A stretch of 64,000 bases of DNA. It comes from an uncultured Ruminococcus sp. Its GTDB lineage: Bacteria; Bacillota; Clostridia; Oscillospirales; Ruminococcaceae. The notes beneath the pieces were generated by a model, which saw only the letters and a list, made by a program, of their open reading frames with translations, was not told where the DNA came from and did not search any database. Position numbers and translations under genes: made by a program. The stretch covers positions 24,008 to 88,007 of the forward strand of contig CANQWA010000004.1 of the NCBI GenBank assembly GCA_947627445.1, in the 5' to 3' direction. Shown here piece by piece: positions 18,632-27,353 of this stretch; within the stretch, counting starts at the first letter, position 1; each line of letters begins with the position of its first letter.

Positions 18632-19402
18632 ATGAAGTGTAAACATTGCGGTTACGAGGCACCGGAACGTGCCGTGATTTGCCCGGAATGCGGTGAGATA
18701 CTTCCCCGGATATCCGATACAGAGGATGAGAAGAAAACGAGCAGAAGTACAGAGCCGGACAGCTTTTCCATGCCTTTTCTCGGCGCTGCCCCTGTAGAGG
18801 CAGAAGAGGAAGAACAGGAAGAAATACAAGATCCGGTGGAACGAAAACGGCAGCAGCGGGAAAAAAAGACCCGTCTGCGGCGGCGTATTACCGGAATCAT
18901 CGTCTTGGTTCTGGTTGTGGTCATCTGCGTTCTCTACGGCGTATTTTTAGGCGGCTATAAGCTGGCAGTGTTTCGGTATATCAAGGGCATGGACTATTCC
19001 AGTGGCAGTCTGTACACAGCCGTGATTCCGGATGCCTATGTAGACTATCTGGAAACGACTTACGACACTACCAGACGTGAAGTCAAGGAAATGGTGGGAG
19101 ACTATTTTGTCAGCTGGAACAAAAATTACGGTACGTCGGGTAGGATGCACTATCAAATCCGCTATGCTTCAAAACTGAATGATACAGATGATTTGCGGGC
19201 ATTGGAGGAAGATCTGAAATCCCTCTACGGTATTTCCGTGGAAATCCAAAAAGCCGTAGAGGTACGTCTCGTCATCTATGATAGCAAGAAAAAGTGGACA
19301 GAAGATGCTGTGTTTGTGAAGATTGGCGGACGCTGGTGCAGTATGACTGCTATGGATACAATCGACTATGTGTGTCAGTATGACGGCTATAATCAGTGGT
19401 AA
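18632..19402 (+). CDS. Zinc-ribbon membrane protein with one extracytoplasmic domain
   Basis: Function not recognised; it is a shorter paralogue of the preceding gene. The 256-residue product has an N-terminal zinc ribbon (CKHCGYEAPERAVICPECG, 3-21), an acidic then strongly basic linker, a transmembrane segment (about 86-107) and one copy of the shared domain (about 112-256), recognisable by TAVIPDAYVDYLETTYD and a closing segment with GGRWCSMTAMD. AGAGG lies upstream of the ATG. The fourth gene follows after 15 bases. Confidence 0.8.
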   Translation: MKCKHCGYEAPERAVICPECGEILPRISDTEDEKKTSRSTEPDSFSMPFLGAAPVEAEEEEQEEIQDPVERKRQQREKKTRLRRRITGIIVLVLVVVICVLYGVFLGGYKLAVFRYIKGMDYSSGSLYTAVIPDAYVDYLETTYDTTRREVKEMVGDYFVSWNKNYGTSGRMHYQIRYASKLNDTDDLRALEEDLKSLYGISVEIQKAVEVRLVIYDSKKKWTEDAVFVKIGGRWCSMTAMDTIDYVCQYDGYNQW

Positions 19403-19417
19403 AAAAAGGTGAGTCAT

Positions 19418-20047
19418 ATGGGAAAAAAATATGTAACGCAAAACAAGGCATCGGCAGAAAAGGCGCAGAGGAAAAAACAGTTCACCCGAATCATAGTAGG
19501 TGTCGTGTTGCTTCTTGCGGCGGCAGGGCTGCTGGTGGGTGGAATTCTGTTGTATCAGAAGGAGCAGAAGGAAAAGGCAAAGGCGCCGGATGCTTCCGGA
19601 TATGAGCAGGTACTGAAAAATTATTACAGTGCGATCCTCAGTGCGGATGGAAAGCTGATGTCTCAGGTCATGGCACCCCCGGAGTACTGGACGTATTATA
19701 TGCAAAATTATGGAAAAAGTGAAAATGATGTGATCGAGACGTTTGCTTCCGGGTGTCATGCAACGCTCAAGGAGTGGCAGGATACCTATGGAGAAGATGT
19801 GAAGGTAAGCTATCAGATTGCAGGTATGTCAGAGCAGGGGCCGGACGGCATTGCAGAATGGAACCAGAATATGGAGGAGATGCTGGGCAGTACCGGCGGG
19901 GATATTTCGGAGGCCGTGACATTAGAAGTGAAGATGAGTTATACCGGAAATGTGAAAAGCGGCTCAGAAGTCATGTATCCGACGCTGGGAAAGATTGGAG
20001 AAAACTGGTACATGATCGAAGAGGACAGTGAAGAACTCAAAGGATAA
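19418..20047 (+). CDS. Membrane-anchored protein with the shared extracytoplasmic domain
   Basis: Function not recognised. The 209-residue product lacks the zinc ribbon but has a basic N-terminus, a transmembrane segment (about 24-46) and one copy of the domain found in the two preceding genes (YYSAILSADGKLMSQVMAPPEYW and a closing GENWYMIEED). AAGGTGAG precedes the ATG at 19418; the GTG at 19409 is too close to that site. It ends the cluster and is followed by an inverted-repeat element. Confidence 0.78.
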   Translation: MGKKYVTQNKASAEKAQRKKQFTRIIVGVVLLLAAAGLLVGGILLYQKEQKEKAKAPDASGYEQVLKNYYSAILSADGKLMSQVMAPPEYWTYYMQNYGKSENDVIETFASGCHATLKEWQDTYGEDVKVSYQIAGMSEQGPDGIAEWNQNMEEMLGSTGGDISEAVTLEVKMSYTGNVKSGSEVMYPTLGKIGENWYMIEEDSEELKG

Positions 20048-20048
20048 A

Positions 20049-20147
20049 GCAACACCGCACCAAGAATGTCTGACGTATGGTGTGCTTTTTCCACGGAGTA
20101 AGCAGGATTCGATAAATTTTGCCGAAAAGACGTCTGTGCGGTGTTGC
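20049..20147. repeat. Inverted-repeat element GCAACACCGCAC
   Basis: GCAACACCGCAC (20049-20060) is repeated exactly inverted at 20136-20147, enclosing about 75 non-coding bases. A related end, GGCAACACCACACCA, occurs at 55029-55043. It may be a small mobile element and may also help end transcription of the zinc-ribbon cluster. Confidence 0.65.
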
Positions 20148-20188
20148 CTTTTTAGGCTTAGTGTCAACACGCCCTAATATTGTCTATG

Positions 20189-20216
20189 AAAAACGCCCTT
20201 TGCAGGGCGTTTTCTT
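20189..20216 (+). terminator. Terminator after the zinc-ribbon cluster
   Basis: AAAACGCCC and GGGCGTTTT form a short GC-rich stem with a TTTGCA-type loop, followed by CTTTAT. The gap from 20048 to 20483 otherwise holds the inverted-repeat element and the next promoter. Confidence 0.8.
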
Positions 20217-20357
20217 TATACGGGATTGTCCAGACACATAGATACTCCCCATCTATGGTGCATTTTGCAGCAGAAGTGCGCATAATCACCCGATTTCACA
20301 AAAAAAACAAAACCAAAATCCCAAAAAACCTTCATTTTGTTTTTTCTCCGAGAACAC

Positions 20358-20386
20358 TTGCACGCACAGAGAAGATATGTTATAAT
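20358..20386 (+). promoter_or_regulatory. Aminotransferase promoter
   Basis: TTGCAC (20358-20363), 17-base spacer, TGT-TATAAT with the -10 at 20381-20386. Confidence 0.8.
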
Positions 20387-20442
20387 ATATAAGTACGGGC
20401 GTTTTGAGAAATACATTTCGAAAAGCACACCCAAATCTGAGA

Positions 20443-20471
20443 AAAGGAGAGAACCCGGAAATTGCCGGGTT
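20443..20471 (+). promoter_or_regulatory. Shine-Dalgarno separated from its start codon by a hairpin
   Basis: AAAGGAG at about 20443-20449 is too far (over 30 bases) from the ATG at 20484 for normal use. The hairpin AACCCGG (20452-20458) with CCGGGTT (20465-20471) lies between them and, if folded, would bring the two closer. Confidence 0.5.
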
Positions 20472-20483
20472 GTAACGAAAGCC

Positions 20484-21758
20484 ATGAAATTATCCGAAAT
20501 GACAAAAGAACAATTACAGGCATTCCAGATGGAATGCGAAAAGCAGTACAAAAGCTTTCAGGCAGCAGGTCTGAAGCTGGATATGTCCCGGGGTAAGCCC
20601 TCTCCCGCACAGCTGGCGCTGACAAACGGCATTCTCACTTGCCTTTCCGAAGAGGAATTCCAGACAGAAAGCGGTCTGGACTGCCGGAACTACGGCTGCC
20701 TGGACGGACTGCCGGAAGCCAAGGCGTTTTTTGCCCCCATGCTGGGTGTCAAGCCGGAGGATCTCATTGTCTGCGGTAACTCCAGCCTGAACATCATGTA
20801 CTGGGCAATGTCCCTTGCCATGACAAACGGCATCTGCGGCAGCAAGCCCTGGGCAAAATATGACAAGGTAAAGGTTTTGTGTCCTGTTCCCGGCTATGAC
20901 CGTCACTTTGCAGTCAGCCAGTTTCTGGGCATGGAATTGGTGAATGTTCCCATGCAGGCAGACGGTCCGGATATGGATGTGGTAGAAAAGCTGGTGGCTG
21001 AGGATGATACCGTCAAGGCGATCTGGTGCGTTCCCATGTACTCGAATCCCGGCGGTGTGGTATACAGCGATGAAGTGATCCGCCGTTTTGCCAATCTGAA
21101 ACCCAAGGCAGAGGATTTCCGTATCTTCTGGGATAACGCTTACTGCGTACATCATCTCACAGACAATCCCCCGAAGCAGCTTTGTCTGCTGGAGGAAGCT
21201 CGGAAGGTTGGAAATGCAGATATCTGCTATATGTTTGCATCCACTTCCAAGATCACGCATCCTGGCTCTGGTGTGGCAATGATGGCTGCCAGCGAAAAGA
21301 ACATGAAGTATCTGAAAAATGCACTGAGTTTCTCTACAATTGGTTATGATAAGATCAACCAGCTGCGTCATCTGCGGTTCTTCGGCGGCAAGTTCGAGAA
21401 TCTGATAGAGCATATGAAAAAGCATCAGGCACTCATTGCACCCAAGTTTCGCATTGTTGTGGATACACTGAATCGAGAACTGGGCGGTTTGGGTATAGCA
21501 AAATGGACGGATCCCAAGGGCGGCTATTTTGTTTCCTTCGATCAGAAGGGCTGTGCCAAGCGCATTGTCCAGCTTTGTAAGGAAGCCGGTGTGGTTCTGA
21601 CTGGTGCAGGAGCGACATTCCCCATGGGTGTTGATCCGGAGGATGAGAATATTCGTATCTCGCCTACATTCCCCACAGAAGCAGAATTGCAAAAGGCAAT
21701 GGATGTGTTTGTTTGCAGTGCAAAGCTGGCGGCTGTGGAAAAGACGCTGGCGGAATGA
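20484..21758 (+). CDS. PLP-dependent aspartate-type aminotransferase
   Basis: A fold-type I aminotransferase of the branch related to the bacterial aspartate aminotransferase subgroup sometimes confused with MocR domains. The 424-residue product has DMSRGKPSPAQL near the N-terminus, NYGCLDGLPEAKAFF, a substrate/PLP segment WCVPMYSNPGGVVY, DNAYCVHHL, and the PLP-lysine motif STSKITHPGSG. There is no helix-turn-helix domain, so it is an enzyme, not a regulator. The start at 20484 is the only plausible one in frame. Substrate is inferred from family resemblance only. It stands alone between its promoter and a terminator. Confidence 0.85.
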   Translation: MKLSEMTKEQLQAFQMECEKQYKSFQAAGLKLDMSRGKPSPAQLALTNGILTCLSEEEFQTESGLDCRNYGCLDGLPEAKAFFAPMLGVKPEDLIVCGNSSLNIMYWAMSLAMTNGICGSKPWAKYDKVKVLCPVPGYDRHFAVSQFLGMELVNVPMQADGPDMDVVEKLVAEDDTVKAIWCVPMYSNPGGVVYSDEVIRRFANLKPKAEDFRIFWDNAYCVHHLTDNPPKQLCLLEEARKVGNADICYMFASTSKITHPGSGVAMMAASEKNMKYLKNALSFSTIGYDKINQLRHLRFFGGKFENLIEHMKKHQALIAPKFRIVVDTLNRELGGLGIAKWTDPKGGYFVSFDQKGCAKRIVQLCKEAGVVLTGAGATFPMGVDPEDENIRISPTFPTEAELQKAMDVFVCSAKLAAVEKTLAE

Positions 21759-21778
21759 GAACCTAAAGTTCATTTTTG

Positions 21779-21819
21779 AAAAAAGCACGTACTCTTTTTT
21801 GAGAGTGCGTGCTTTTTGT
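21779..21819 (+). terminator. Terminator after the aminotransferase
   Basis: A 15-base imperfect stem, AAAGCACGTACTCT with AGAGTGCGTGCTTT, followed by TTGTTT. Confidence 0.9.
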
Positions 21820-22076
21820 TTGCGCGATGTTGACATATCGTCCATACCATAGTGCTTCCAGTTGTCGAAAATTTTGCCAAAAAATCCGGAAAACCATTTC
21901 TTTTAAGAATGCTTTAAGAAACTTCTTGTATAATAATCCGCAATGAAGATGTGCTTCTGACAGTCACTCTTCCATTCCAATTTTAAATACGCTGCTTTCT
22001 CAGACGATCTGTTCCAACCGTTTGCCCAAGCAGCAAAACAAAAATTCCGTCTTGCTCTGTCAGCCGGACGTGATAA
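21820..22076. other. Intergenic leader region of the dockerin protein
   Basis: No gene seen. TATAAT at 21929-21934 is a good -10 without a convincing -35; the rest probably forms a leader of about 150 bases. Confidence 0.35.
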
Positions 22077-22091
22077 AAGGAGTACAAAACT

Positions 22092-25000
22092 ATGCAAAAA
22101 AACTACATGTCCCGCCGCATCGGCAAAAAAGCCATTGCCGGCATCGTGACAGCTTCTGTTCTCTGCGCCGCAGCCTTCGTGCCGCTGCGAATTTTCCCCT
22201 GCTGCAACGCAGCCAATACCGTCTCCGCATCCGGTGACCTCAACGGCGATGGCAGCGTGAATTCTACGGATGTCAAAATTTTACAGGAAGCTCTCCTGCA
22301 TCAAATCACCCTGTCAAAAGAACAGTTTACAGCAGCCGATGTTGTCGCAGACGGCAAAATCAACGGCGAGGATCTCGCCAAGCTTCGCCAGATCGCAGCC
22401 GGCACCGATCCTCTGTCTGACTGCATCCAGATTCATCTCAGTGATTCCGGCATTCAAGTAGAGAACGACACCAAGGGTGTTACCTCTATCTCCGATCAGA
22501 CAGTCACCATTAGCGCAGCAGGCGTATATCTGATAGACGGCTCGATTACAGATGGTCAGGTGCTTGTAGACAGTGCGGATACCGAGGATGTAGAACTGTA
22601 TATCCAGGATGTGACAATGACTTCTTCTTCCGGCGCACCCTGTATCTACGGTAAGACTGCATCTAAGATCAAGATGACCTGCGGCGGAACCAATACCTTC
22701 ATGGATACTGCTGCTGCGGCAAATGCAGATATCAGCGGTGTGATTGCAGCAGAATGTGACCTGACTATCACAAAGAACAGTACTGGCAGCCTGAACATCA
22801 CCAGCAGCATGAACCGGGGCATCTTCTGTCAGGATGATCTGAAGCTGAACGGCGGCACTATTGAAGTTGTCACCAGTGTAGACGACACCTCCGATGCAGA
22901 TGCCATCCGTGCCAACAACACCCTGGAAGTAAACGGCGCAACTGTCATCATGGATTCCTCTGCGGACGGTCTGAAATCCAACAAGGAAGATGTGGTCATC
23001 ACCTCCGGTAAGGTTGAGATCAAGGCAGGGAATGACGCAATTCAGGCAGTGACAGAGATTGCTGTTTCCGGTGGTACAGTTGTCGCAAGCGGTGACCGTG
23101 GATTGACACTGGATGACGGCGGCGCACTGTGTATCACCGGTGGCAGTGTGATCGCTACAGCGACTGACTATGCATTTGGTCAGGATAAGACCGGCACAAC
23201 ACTGAATATCAACACCACCGGCAGCACACAGGGCATCATGCAGCTTTCTTACGCAGAAGAATGGAAAAAGAACAATGCCATTACCTTAAAAAATGGCAAC
23301 AGCACTGTTTTGGAACTGACTCCGGTGAAAAAATTCGGCTATGTACTTCTCAGCAGCAGCGGCATTGACACCTCTGCCGCCTATCAGCTTTATACTGGAG
23401 GCACACAGATGACGCACAGCGGTTCTACTACCGGCGAATTCAAAATGAACGGTAACAGCACCAGCTTTACGGAGGTAAAGGCACTGGAGAACGGCAGTTC
23501 CATCACACCGGGTGAGGGTGCGGCGGCTTCTCTGGTATACAGCAGCGGCAGTGTAAAGGCATACAACGAATCCGGTGAGGAAGTGGCTTCTCCTTCCAAC
23601 GTCACCATTTCCGGCACAACAGCTACAGTCATCACCTCTACGGAAATTTCCGTCAGCGGAGAATGCAGTAACGGTCAGCTGATTGTCGATGTAGACAAGA
23701 CCGCAGAACCGGCGGGCAAGGTGACCTTAAATCTGGCAGGATTGACCCTTTCCAACCCTACTGCAGCGCCCATCTACGTGGCAGCCATTGGCGATGAGGT
23801 GGAGATCTCCGCCAAAAATGGTACGACCAATACCATCTCTGACGGCACGAGCCATACGGATACCTATTTGAACAGCGATGGCAGCACCGAAACCATCAAT
23901 GGTGCGATTTTTTCCCGTGATGACCTGAAGCTGGAGGGCAAGGGTACACTGATCGTCAACGGGAATACTGAGGATGGTATCGTCTGCAAGAATGACCTGA
24001 AGATCTGGAACGGCAATATCACCGTTACTGCACAGGATGACGGTATCCGGGGCAATGATTCCGTTCGCATTGGTGATCCGGATGACACAGATTACAGCGC
24101 ACTGATGGTGACCGTCAAGACCAACAACGGCAGCTACGGCGGTGACGGCATCAAGGCAACCTCTACTGATGACGGCAAGGGGTATGTCACCATGAATGGC
24201 GGCACACTCCACATCAACTCCTACGCCGATGGTATCCAGGCAGAGCAGACTTTTATCATGAACGGCGGCGATGTAACCATTGAGACCTACACCGGTGCAG
24301 GCACAGTCAGCGACAGTAGCAACGATTTCAACAATCCTTGGGGCGGCGGCATGGGTCAGGAAGGCAATACCAACTATACAGATGTCAGCGCCAAGGGAAT
24401 CAAGGCAGTTGGGCTGTATGATTCCACAGGAATCACCTGGCAGAGTAACGGTGATATCATGATCAATGGCGGTACACTGACTGTGGATTCCACTGATGAC
24501 TGTCTCCACACAGGCGGCAATATTGATCTTGCAGGCGGAGAGTTGACACTTTCCTCCGGAGATGATGCTGTTCATGCAGACCATGATCTGACCATTGGAC
24601 ACGGCAGCAATACCTTTGACGATCTAAGCGTCATGGTTCTGAGCTGCTATGAGGGCATGGAGGCACTGAATATCACACAAAACAGCGGTTCTGTTATTGT
24701 CAACTCCACCGATGACGGCTACAATGCAGCAGGCGGCTCAGACGGCAGCGGTAATGGCAACATTGGCGGCGGCTGGGGTCAAGGCGGCTTCGGCGGCATG
24801 GGCGGCAGTACCAACAGCGGCAGTTATTCTCTCAGCCTCAAGGGCGGCTTTGCATTGGTTAATGCATCAGAAGGCGACCATGACGGCTTCGATTCCAACG
24901 GTACGCTGACCATTTCCGGCGGCTATTGGATCACAAACGGCAATGAACCCTTTGACTGTGACGGGAATCTTTCCTGTACTGGCGGTGTATGGGTGAGCAA

Positions 25001-25430
25001 CTGCGGCAACACCATGAGCATGGGAAACGAGCTTTCTGCAACGGCAACAGCATCCGGCAATGTGCGTGCAAACACACGTGTCTCTGTGGTAGACGGCAAC
25101 GGTAACGTGATCGTTTCCTGGATCGCAGACAAGAGTGTTTCCACATGCAAGGCAGGCGGCGATGTATCTTCCGATGTGACATTCCAGATTGGCGGAACGC
25201 TCAGCGGTTCCAGTTACTTCCAGCAGTTTGACCAGACCCAGCTTGCAGCTTACGGCGGTACACTTTCCGGCGGCACAGCGCTGACAGCAGGTTCCGGCAG
25301 CGGAAACACTGGCGGATGGGGCGGCAGATCATACAGCAGTGACGGTGATATAGCAGTCGGCGGCGGCGGCTTCTCCGTTTACGGCAACGGCGCTCCCGGC
25401 GGCGGACGCAGCGGCTTCTATGGCTGGTAA
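22092..25430 (+). CDS. Secreted dockerin protein with two beta-helix carbohydrate-binding-like domains
   Basis: A large exported protein, 1112 residues. It has a signal peptide (about 1-46), then a type I dockerin immediately after it (GDLNGDGSVNSTDVKILQEALL and VADGKINGEDLAKLRQ, about 48-100) for docking on a cohesin scaffold. The rest consists of two long Gly/Thr/Asp-rich repeat regions (about 110-470 and 490-1000) rich in xxGGTxxIxxxxDGI turns, resembling the Cthe_2159-type polysaccharide-binding beta-helix family. Gly-rich loops occur near 750 and 890 and a Gly-rich tail ends the protein. AAAGGAG precedes the ATG at 22092. Binding of pectin-like polysaccharide would fit the family but is inferred. 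Confidence 0.85.
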   Translation: MQKNYMSRRIGKKAIAGIVTASVLCAAAFVPLRIFPCCNAANTVSASGDLNGDGSVNSTDVKILQEALLHQITLSKEQFTAADVVADGKINGEDLAKLRQIAAGTDPLSDCIQIHLSDSGIQVENDTKGVTSISDQTVTISAAGVYLIDGSITDGQVLVDSADTEDVELYIQDVTMTSSSGAPCIYGKTASKIKMTCGGTNTFMDTAAAANADISGVIAAECDLTITKNSTGSLNITSSMNRGIFCQDDLKLNGGTIEVVTSVDDTSDADAIRANNTLEVNGATVIMDSSADGLKSNKEDVVITSGKVEIKAGNDAIQAVTEIAVSGGTVVASGDRGLTLDDGGALCITGGSVIATATDYAFGQDKTGTTLNINTTGSTQGIMQLSYAEEWKKNNAITLKNGNSTVLELTPVKKFGYVLLSSSGIDTSAAYQLYTGGTQMTHSGSTTGEFKMNGNSTSFTEVKALENGSSITPGEGAAASLVYSSGSVKAYNESGEEVASPSNVTISGTTATVITSTEISVSGECSNGQLIVDVDKTAEPAGKVTLNLAGLTLSNPTAAPIYVAAIGDEVEISAKNGTTNTISDGTSHTDTYLNSDGSTETINGAIFSRDDLKLEGKGTLIVNGNTEDGIVCKNDLKIWNGNITVTAQDDGIRGNDSVRIGDPDDTDYSALMVTVKTNNGSYGGDGIKATSTDDGKGYVTMNGGTLHINSYADGIQAEQTFIMNGGDVTIETYTGAGTVSDSSNDFNNPWGGGMGQEGNTNYTDVSAKGIKAVGLYDSTGITWQSNGDIMINGGTLTVDSTDDCLHTGGNIDLAGGELTLSSGDDAVHADHDLTIGHGSNTFDDLSVMVLSCYEGMEALNITQNSGSVIVNSTDDGYNAAGGSDGSGNGNIGGGWGQGGFGGMGGSTNSGSYSLSLKGGFALVNASEGDHDGFDSNGTLTISGGYWITNGNEPFDCDGNLSCTGGVWVSNCGNTMSMGNELSATATASGNVRANTRVSVVDGNGNVIVSWIADKSVSTCKAGGDVSSDVTFQIGGTLSGSSYFQQFDQTQLAAYGGTLSGGTALTAGSGSGNTGGWGGRSYSSDGDIAVGGGGFSVYGNGAPGGGRSGFYGW

Positions 25431-25617
25431 AAAGAATCGACTTTCTCAGAAACTGGCGAAATGCTGAATGACACAGGTTTTTTGGCGCCCAGCAAAGTCA
25501 GATTTTTGCAAGAATACTTGATATACGGCAAGGAAAGCAGACAAGGCTGGCACGAAAAAAACAAGTCAAGCAGCGTTTTAGAAATTTTCCAGAAGGTTTA
25601 AGGCATAATCCAGCATA
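25431..25617. other. Intergenic region without recognised features
   Basis: No ORF with a ribosome binding site, repeat or RNA structure was recognised between the dockerin protein and the terminator at 25.62 kb. Confidence 0.4.
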
Positions 25618-25661
25618 TGGAGAGCATTGGCTCCTTATCGGAGCGGATGCTCTCTTTTTTT
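25618..25661 (+). terminator. Terminator between the dockerin gene and proS
   Basis: GAGAGCAT (25620-25627) with ATGCTCTC (25647-25654), extended inwards by GGCTCC/GGAGC, followed by TTTTTTTG. Confidence 0.85.
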
Positions 25662-25688
25662 GTTTCAGCGGTCAGAAAATCTTGCCTC

Positions 25689-25717
25689 TTGCATTCTTTC
25701 CAGAATTATGCTATACT
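25689..25717 (+). promoter_or_regulatory. proS promoter
   Basis: TTGCAT (25689-25694), 17-base spacer, extended -10 TGC-TATACT (25712-25717). The leader is only about 30 bases, so no T-box fits. Confidence 0.75.
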
Positions 25718-25749
25718 ATAACAAGCGAACAACAATACAGGAGGTTCTT

Positions 25750-27198
25750 ATGGCAAAGAATAATCAGAAAATGGTGGAAGAAATTACCGCAATGGATGTG
25801 GATTTCGCCAAATGGTATACCGATATCTGTAAAAAGGCAGAACTTGTCTCTTATACCAGTGTCAAAGGCTGCATGGTCATTCGCCCCTATGGTTATGCCA
25901 TCTGGGAAAACATTCAGCGTATCTTAGATGGCATGTTCCGTGAAACTGGTCATGAAAACGTCAATATGCCTATGTTTATCCCCGAAAGCCTGCTGCAAAA
26001 AGAAAAGGATCATGTCGAGGGCTTTGCTCCGGAAGTGGCATGGGTCACTCACGGCGGCTCGGACAAGCTGGAGGAACGCCTTTGCGTCCGTCCCACTTCG
26101 GAAACACTATTCTGTGAGCATTACGCCGATATCATCCACAGCTACCGTGATCTGCCCAAGCTGTACAATCAGTGGGTCAGCGTGGTGCGTTGGGAGAAAA
26201 CTACCCGTCCCTTCCTGCGTTCCCGGGAATTTCTCTGGCAGGAGGGTCATACGATCCATGCCACTGCAGATGAGGCAATGGAAGAGACGATACGGATGCT
26301 GAATGTCTACAGCGATTTTTGTGAAAAATCGCTGGCGATTCCGGTGGTAAAAGGCAGAAAGACCGAAAGCGATAAGTTTGCCGGTGCAGTTGCCACCTAT
26401 TGTATCGAGGCACTGATGCATGATGGCAAGGCACTCCAGGCAGGAACATCCCATTACTTTGGAGACGGCTTTGCCAAGGCGTTTGAAATCGAATACACCG
26501 ACAAGGAAAATCAGCGGCGCAATCCCCACCAGACAAGCTGGGGTGTGACCACTCGTCTCATTGGTGCGATCATTATGACCCACGGCGATGACAACGGTCT
26601 GGTTCTGCCGCCGGCTGTCGCACCAAAGCAGGTAGTGATTGTTCCTGTGGCAATGCACAAGCCGGGCGTTCTGGAGAAAGCACAAGAGCTTCTGGCACAA
26701 TTAAAAGATGCAGGAATTCGTGTGGTGCTGGATGACAGTGAGAATTCTCCGGGATGGAAGTTTGCGGAATATGAAATGAAAGGTGTTCCGGTACGTCTGG
26801 AGATCGGACCAAGAGATATAGAGAACGGTGTTTGCGTGCTTGCGCCTCGTGTGGGCGGTGAAAAGCGGACAGCGGCGCTGGGAGAAACTTTGCCGGAGAC
26901 GGTGCAGGCGATGTTGTGTGAGGTGCATGATGCCATGTATCAGAAGGCATTGGAGAATATGGAGAAGCATACCTATGCCTGTACCTCTATGGAGGAAATC
27001 ACCAGGGTGCTGAAGGAAAAGGGTGACGGCTTTGTCAAGGCAATGTGGTGCGGTGACGAAGCCTGTGAAGACAAGGTGAAGGAGGTCACCGGTGTTGGAT
27101 CGAGATGTATTCCAGAGCAGCAGGAGCATATTGCGGAGACATGTGTCTGCTGTGGCAAGCCAGCAAAGCAGATGCTGTATTGGGGCAAAGCCTACTAA
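25750..27198 (+). CDS. proS: Proline--tRNA ligase (short, archaeal/eukaryotic-like type)
   Basis: ProRS charges tRNA-Pro. The 482-residue product is the short type without the bacterial editing insertion: [61 protein letters not shown] (motif 2), and a C-terminal zinc-binding-like domain with [12 protein letters not shown] and [18 protein letters not shown]. The ATG at 25750 follows AGGAGG; the longer frame to 25627 covers the promoter and cannot be coding. This ProRS type is common in Clostridia. Confidence 0.96.
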   Translation: MAKNNQKMVEEITAMDVDFAKWYTDICKKAELVSYTSVKGCMVIRPYGYAIWENIQRILDGMFRETGHENVNMPMFIPESLLQKEKDHVEGFAPEVAWVTHGGSDKLEERLCVRPTSETLFCEHYADIIHSYRDLPKLYNQWVSVVRWEKTTRPFLRSREFLWQEGHTIHATADEAMEETIRMLNVYSDFCEKSLAIPVVKGRKTESDKFAGAVATYCIEALMHDGKALQAGTSHYFGDGFAKAFEIEYTDKENQRRNPHQTSWGVTTRLIGAIIMTHGDDNGLVLPPAVAPKQVVIVPVAMHKPGVLEKAQELLAQLKDAGIRVVLDDSENSPGWKFAEYEMKGVPVRLEIGPRDIENGVCVLAPRVGGEKRTAALGETLPETVQAMLCEVHDAMYQKALENMEKHTYACTSMEEITRVLKEKGDGFVKAMWCGDEACEDKVKEVTGVGSRCIPEQQEHIAETCVCCGKPAKQMLYWGKAY

Positions 27199-27234
27199 TA
27201 CTACTCCTCACAAATCCGTCGGTATAAAAACGCC

Positions 27235-27263
27235 TTGACAATCCTGTGAAAACATGCTATAAT
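27235..27263 (+). promoter_or_regulatory. Promoter of the Cys-cluster protein
   Basis: TTGACA (27235-27240), 17-base spacer, TGC-TATAAT (27258-27263). The leader of about 85 bases contains GGCACCC and GGGTGC segments able to pair. Confidence 0.85.
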
Positions 27264-27353
27264 GATTTCGGACAAGGGGACGGCACCCATTACAAAAAAC
27301 AGCAGTCCGACCGGGGTGCATCCATGCATCTCTATCGAAAGGAACACTTTCCG

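Noticed and set aside
20484..21758. MocR-type regulator
   Set aside because: No N-terminal winged helix; the enzyme domain starts directly.
20514..21845. Open frame of 443 codons on the minus strand
   Set aside because: Antisense to the aminotransferase gene, with His/Cys-rich composition and no promoter or ribosome binding site.
22600..25400. Repeated GGCGGC and ATGACGG segments suggestive of CRISPR or tandem repeats
   Set aside because: They are codons for Gly-rich and Asp-Gly turns of the beta-helix protein, irregularly spaced, with no spacer pattern.
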